Positions 63,642-64,000 of a stretch of DNA of 64,000 bases are shown here, one piece after another; the first letter of the stretch is position 1; each line of letters opens with the position of its first letter. The notes beneath the pieces are model-generated. The model saw only the letters and a program-made list of their open reading frames with translations, had not been told where the DNA came from and did not search any database. The stretch is from Colletotrichum lupini. Taxonomy: Eukaryota > Ascomycota > Sordariomycetes > Glomerellales > Glomerellaceae. The translations under genes were made by a program, and so were the position numbers. Location: assembly GCF_023278565.1 (NCBI RefSeq), contig NC_064673.1, positions 2,294,001-2,358,000 of the forward strand, in the 5' to 3' direction.

Positions 63642-64000
63642 TTCGATTCCAGCAAACTTACATGTATTTCAGGTATGGGTGTTCATTGATGAGGTGCGAT
63701 CGAAGATGTCTGAAATAAAAGGAGCTGTGCTGTGTTCCCGAGCACGCATATATAGGACGGTTCCAGCAAAACCAATTCCTCGTCACAGTGACGCGTAAAA
63801 CTGATGGAAACGACTTGCCAAAGGGGGTAATGCTGACCGATGTCAGAATGAGCTCGGAACGATGGGTTGACCGCCATTGACCGAGCTTTGCCGATGCGAT
63901 AGCTAACCGTAACACGACTGACCCCATGACCATCACCCGCATTCTTCAAAGCTTCATCCCTGCAGTTTTCGAGGGAAGGCGTTGAATGATCCTGCAAATC
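63642..64000. other. Upstream region at window end
   Basis: The last 359 bp hold the promoter of the monooxygenase. Overlapping minus-strand frames have no motif; no gene supported. Confidence 0.4.

Overview
The window is nuclear DNA of a filamentous ascomycete. The evidence is short introns of about 47-115 bp with GTRAGT donors and YAG acceptors, no operons, fungal Zn2Cys6 regulators, a Sec14 protein, an ascomycete class II peroxidase and small secreted Cys-rich proteins. The mix of peroxidase, secreted protease and effector-like proteins, and the dispersed AGGTA/TACCT intergenic motifs, suggest a plant-associated Sordariomycete (inference; genus not determined). I worked out gene models by matching reading-frame phase across splice sites; none was checked against transcripts.

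Layout. 0-4 kb: a 5'-truncated Zn2Cys6 regulator converging on an amidase. 6.5-14 kb: a divergent P450, a secreted nucleoside hydrolase, a secreted subtilase and a DJ-1/PfpI-like protein. 15-29 kb: mostly housekeeping-like genes, namely a large protein with an XPF-like C-terminus (possible Zip2/SHOC1-type meiotic factor), a class II peroxidase, a WRAP53/Swt21-like WD40 protein, a PQ-loop membrane protein and an R3H protein. 30-42 kb: an accessory, repeat-rich interval bounded by two paralogous 6-Cys secreted proteins in opposite orientation. Between them lie a degenerate DHYC-type palmitoyltransferase-like gene, pyrimidine-rich DNA with micro- and minisatellites, an array of about 19 hairpins (36.4-37.8 kb) and an F-box protein. 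44-50 kb: a Sec14-like protein, an MDP-1-type phosphatase, tRNA-Ser(AGA) and a two-domain VOC/extradiol dioxygenase. 51-64 kb: a SurE-like phosphatase with a shifted C-terminus, an AT-rich stretch with RIP-like decayed repeats, a Sulfotransfer_4-like gene, a P450 pseudogene, a secreted alpha/beta hydrolase, a second Zn2Cys6 regulator and a salicylate-hydroxylase-like FAD monooxygenase. The last group looks like a partly decayed metabolic cluster.

The most unusual object is the hairpin array. Its units of roughly 70 bp each carry a stem-loop. Five copies are identical (stem GTTTCTG/CAGAAAC, loop GGGCAG), and many others differ by paired changes that keep the stem. Spacing is not a multiple of three, so it does not encode a protein repeat. 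It may be a structured non-coding RNA or a hairpin satellite; I do not recognise it.
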